A stretch of DNA of 7,559 nucleotides. Origin: Desulfuromonadaceae bacterium. GTDB taxonomy: Bacteria; Desulfobacterota; Desulfuromonadia; Desulfuromonadales; SZUA-540. A program made the position numbers and the translations under genes. The notes under the pieces were generated by a model. That model ran no database searches. It saw nothing but the letters and a program-made list of their open reading frames with translations, and was not told the DNA's origin. The stretch lies in assembly GCA_003250235.1 (NCBI GenBank), contig QKGY01000118.1, positions 1-7,559 of the forward strand, written 5' to 3'. This document shows, piece by piece, positions 4,855 through 7,559 of this stretch (positions within the stretch are counted from its first letter, which is position 1; the number at the start of each line of letters is the position of its first letter).

Positions 4855-7559
4855 TCAGGCCGACAATTTACGGATACTCACCGGAATTACCTGGCGGGCG
4901 TTGGAGCCCACGGCGAAATCGGCCAGGGCGATTTTCCCCGGACGCCCCGGGTCGGCGAAGCCGAGGCGGTTGATGGTGGCGCCGCTCTTGCGGAAACGCA
5001 GGCCTTCCAGGGTCTGGTCGCCGATCTTCAGGGTGATGGCCCCCTCGCCGCTGCGGCCGAAGCCGTGTTCGATGCCTATGGATTCCGGATGCAGTCCTTC
5101 GCGCAGTCGCACCAGTCCTTCGATGCTGCCGCCGGGCGAGGTTACCCGTACCGCGTCGCCATAGCTCAGCCCGAGGTTCTCGGCCGTCCGCGCCGACATG
5201 TCGATGTAGTTGGTATAGCGCAGATCTCGCAGCCGCGAAGAGGCGGTGTTGGGCGAGGAGACCACGTTCGACTTGTAGCTGAAGGCGATGAAGGGGTACT
5301 CCGAGCGCGGATAGAGCTGCGCCAGGGGTTCGCCCTTGGTCAGACGGGCGGCGTAATAGGTCGGGACGCCGCTATAGCGTTCGGCGCTCAGGGCGCTGCG
5401 GGTGTTGCCGACCGTCTCGTTGTAGAGGCTGATCATGCCGGGGTAGGCCTTGGCCAGATGATCCCCTTTGTACGCCCCTTCCTTCCCTTCGAACCGGCCG
5501 CCGCGCGCCATGACGAAGGCCACCTTGCGCCAGTTGTCGGGGCTGATCCGGCGCAGGCGCGGCACGTAGTCGTTCAGTCCGGCCAGAAGGATTTCCTCGT
5601 CGTCGGCGTCGGGCACCGGTTTGCCGTCCAGGGCGATATTCTCAAACACGCGCAGGTAGAAATCCTCGGGCCGGTCCAGAGGATGGAGGCTGCCGTCGGC
5701 ACCGGCGATGGCCTGTTCGCCGAAGCCGGGCAGGCCGAGTTTTTTAGCGAGTTCGATAACGAAGCTGTCCATGCAAACCGGTTCGCCGTTGGCGAAGCGG
5801 GTCTGGCGCGGGGCCACGACAGGGTAGCGCACGGCGTTGGCCTTGGTGAGCCAGCCTCCCCAGGGGTTGAGTTCCCCCCAGGTTTCGTACAGGACGCTGT
5901 CGGGAACGATGTAATCGGCCAGGCGGCTGGTTTCGTTGATGAACGGGTCGATGGCGACCAGCAGGGGAACGGACGCCTTGGGGTCTTTCAACGCCTCGGC
6001 CAGGGTGTTTTCGCCTCCCGATTCGCCGTAGATGAAGTTGGCGTTCCAGGTGATGAGGGCCTTGAGGGGATAGGGATAGCGATTGATCGACGCGGTGACG
6101 AAGGCCGTCTCGATGGCGTTGGTGAACGGGTACCACTGGTCCTTGGCCGGGTAGGGGGAACCGGCGGCCTGATTGCGCCTGAACTCGCTGGTTTTTTCAT
6201 AGGCGATGCGAGTGCGGTCGATGCGGATGCCCGGCTGTTTCGGCTTGCCCGCATAGGCGGTCAGGTCGTAGGCGGCACCTTTCATGTCCTTGAACTTGCC
6301 TCCGCCCGCGCTCATGCCGCCGCGGTAGTTGAGACTGCCGACCAGGGCGCTCAGGGAGAGGATGGCCCAGGTGGTGTAAAAGCCGGTGGTGTGCATGGTG
6401 TTGCCGTGGCAGTCGACCGCCACTTTGCGGCCGTGACGGGTGAATTCGTCGGCCAGCGCCGCGATCTCTTCGGCCGGCACGCCCGATTCGCGCGCATAAT
6501 CGTCGAGGCTGAAGCGCAACGCCGCCTCCCTAAGCAGGGCGAAGGAGGATTTGACCGCCAGCGGCTTGCCGTTGACGGGGATCTCTTCGTCGACGTCCAG
6601 ACGGGCCGTGACCACCTGGGCGGCGGGTTTGAGGCGGCCATCGGCGGCGTCGAGCACCAGGAAGTCGCTTTCCTTGTCGTCCTGGGAAACCCGAAGCATG
6701 TGCCCTTCCAGAGGGTGGCCGGGCGCGGTCACCACCAGGTGGCTGGCGTTGGTGAAGCTGGGTTCGCCCGCCAGTGTCATCGCCTCACGACTGGGAACAC
6801 TCAGATAGGCGGCGTTGTGACGGTCGTTTTCGACGATCCAGCGGATCATCCCCATGGCCAGGGCCAGGTCGCCGCCGGGGCGGATCGGAAGCCAGCGCGA
6901 GCGGTCGCCGGCGGCGATGGTGTCGCTGTTGGTGAGCATGGGAGTCACCGTGACGTAGCGCAGGTTCCCTTCGCTGCGAGCCCGGGACAGCAGCTTGGCC
7001 TGGCGCTTGAACGGATTGCCGGCCTGGCCGGGGGAGGTGCCGAAGTTTATCAGGAATTCGCAGTGTTCGAAGTCGGGTTTGAGATGCGGGTATTTGTCGA
7101 AATCGGAGAGAAAGGCGGCATTGCCGGCTCGCATGGAGAGACCGCAGATCGACGAGTGTCCGGAGAAGTTCTTGCTGCCGAACGCCTGCAGGAAGCGCAC
7201 GACCATGAAATCCTTGCGCCCCTCGTCGGTGGTTCCCAGGACCCCGAGCTGGTTCGCAAGGGTGCCGAACTCGGGATTCTCCGGATCGATGGGAGTGGCA
7301 AGGTCGCGGATGGCGGCGAGCCCGTCGACATGTCCCTCGCCGAACAGGTCGCCGCCGTTGACGATCTCTGCGATCAGCTGTTCGGGGGAGATGGGCACCC
7401 AGCGGTCTTCGCCGCGTTTGCCTGCCCGCTTGAGCGGTGTCAGGACACGGAAACGGTCGTGAATCTTGTCGAAGACCACATTGCCGCGGGCGCAGGCGGT
7501 GGAGCGGTTGACGAGACCGCTCTGATCGAATCCCGATGTCCAGCGCAGGCTGTCGCGCA
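4855..7559 (-). CDS. Molybdopterin oxidoreductase, tetrathionate reductase subunit A-like (N-terminus cut by window edge)
   Basis: About 900 codons are visible, with stop TGA at 4855-4857; the frame stays open through 7557, so the gene continues off the right edge. Full TtrA proteins are roughly 1,000 residues, so some 100 residues are missing, including an expected Tat signal and the first three cluster cysteines. Numbering from codon 7557-7555: STACARGN (19-26) carries the last [4Fe-4S] cysteine (C22); GGDLFGEGHVDGL is at about 68-80; SSICGLSMRAG has C138, the likely Mo ligand; GTSPGQAGNPFKRQ (173-186) and RWLPIRPGGD line the cofactor pocket; LADYIVPD..YETWG (nt 5875-5935) is typical of the core. 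A C-terminal molybdopterin-binding domain begins near nt 5290 and contains HGFGRSG. The family acts in the periplasm with a ferredoxin-like B subunit and a membrane quinol oxidase. TtrA is my closest match; related enzymes reduce other sulfur, selenium or arsenic oxyanions, so the substrate is uncertain. A GTG at 7479 is internal, not the true start. Confidence 0.8.
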   Translation of the reverse strand, partial: RDSLRWTSGFDQSGLVNRSTACARGNVVFDKIHDRFRVLTPLKRAGKRGEDRWVPISPEQLIAEIVNGGDLFGEGHVDGLAAIRDLATPIDPENPEFGTLANQLGVLGTTDEGRKDFMVVRFLQAFGSKNFSGHSSICGLSMRAGNAAFLSDFDKYPHLKPDFEHCEFLINFGTSPGQAGNPFKRQAKLLSRARSEGNLRYVTVTPMLTNSDTIAAGDRSRWLPIRPGGDLALAMGMIRWIVENDRHNAAYLSVPSREAMTLAGEPSFTNASHLVVTAPGHPLEGHMLRVSQDDKESDFLVLDAADGRLKPAAQVVTARLDVDEEIPVNGKPLAVKSSFALLREAALRFSLDDYARESGVPAEEIAALADEFTRHGRKVAVDCHGNTMHTTGFYTTWAILSLSALVGSLNYRGGMSAGGGKFKDMKGAAYDLTAYAGKPKQPGIRIDRTRIAYEKTSEFRRNQAAGSPYPAKDQWYPFTNAIETAFVTASINRYPYPLKALITWNANFIYGESGGENTLAEALKDPKASVPLLVAIDPFINETSRLADYIVPDSVLYETWGELNPWGGWLTKANAVRYPVVAPRQTRFANGEPVCMDSFVIELAKKLGLPGFGEQAIAGADGSLHPLDRPEDFYLRVFENIALDGKPVPDADDEEILLAGLNDYVPRLRRISPDNWRKVAFVMARGGRFEGKEGAYKGDHLAKAYPGMISLYNETVGNTRSALSAERYSGVPTYYAARLTKGEPLAQLYPRSEYPFIAFSYKSNVVSSPNTASSRLRDLRYTNYIDMSARTAENLGLSYGDAVRVTSPGGSIEGLVRLREGLHPESIGIEHGFGRSGEGAITLKIGDQTLEGLRFRKSGATINRLGFADPGRPGKIALADFAVGSNARQVIPVSIRKLSA

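Noticed and set aside
4304..5164. Open frame of 286 codons on the + strand crossing the glcF end and the terminator
   Set aside because: It runs through a strong terminator hairpin and into the antisense of the molybdoenzyme; its product is Arg/Pro/Ser-rich frame-shadow sequence.

Overview
The window is GC-rich, densely packed bacterial DNA. It contains the end of one 2-hydroxy-acid (probably lactate) uptake and oxidation operon on the + strand and, convergent to it, most of a large molybdopterin oxidoreductase on the - strand. The mix of a TRAP carrier of the FcbT2/FcbT3 type, a GlcD/GlcF-type dehydrogenase and a tetrathionate-reductase-like molybdoenzyme suits an anaerobically respiring proteobacterium-like organism. 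A Desulfuromonas/Geobacter-type lineage is my best guess, but this is inference from gene content and no marker gene is present.

Plus strand, 1-4793: the C-terminus of a TRAP small permease (DctQ type, cut by the left edge), a complete TRAP large permease (DctM type), a small universal stress protein (UspA fold), a FAD-linked 2-hydroxy-acid dehydrogenase (GlcD/LdhD family) and a two-times-[4Fe-4S] plus CCG-domain iron-sulfur subunit (GlcF family). Gaps are 28, 39 and 18 bases, and the last pair overlaps by 14 bases, so the five genes look like one transcript. The likely flow is: solute-binding protein (expected off the left edge), DctQM uptake of the hydroxy acid, oxidation to the 2-oxo acid on GlcD's FAD, then electrons through GlcF to the membrane quinone pool or another carrier. 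The stress protein between transporter and dehydrogenase resembles the arrangement of TeaD with the TeaABC TRAP transporter, so it may regulate uptake. Its nucleotide-binding motif is degenerate.

Intergenic 4794-4854: a perfect 14-base-pair hairpin with a T-rich tail on one side and a weaker one on the other. It is a probable bidirectional terminator for the two convergent units.

Minus strand, 7559-4855: about 900 residues of a TtrA-like molybdenum bis-MGD catalytic subunit. Its N-terminus (export signal and first three cluster cysteines) lies beyond the right edge. Its electron acceptor cannot be fixed from sequence alone.

I found no RNA genes, mobile elements, CRISPR arrays or long repeats, and no convincing promoter. 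No stretch over 300 bases lacks a gene. Nothing here is clearly an undescribed system; the degenerate stress protein inside the operon and the acceptor of the TtrA-like enzyme are the points most worth following.
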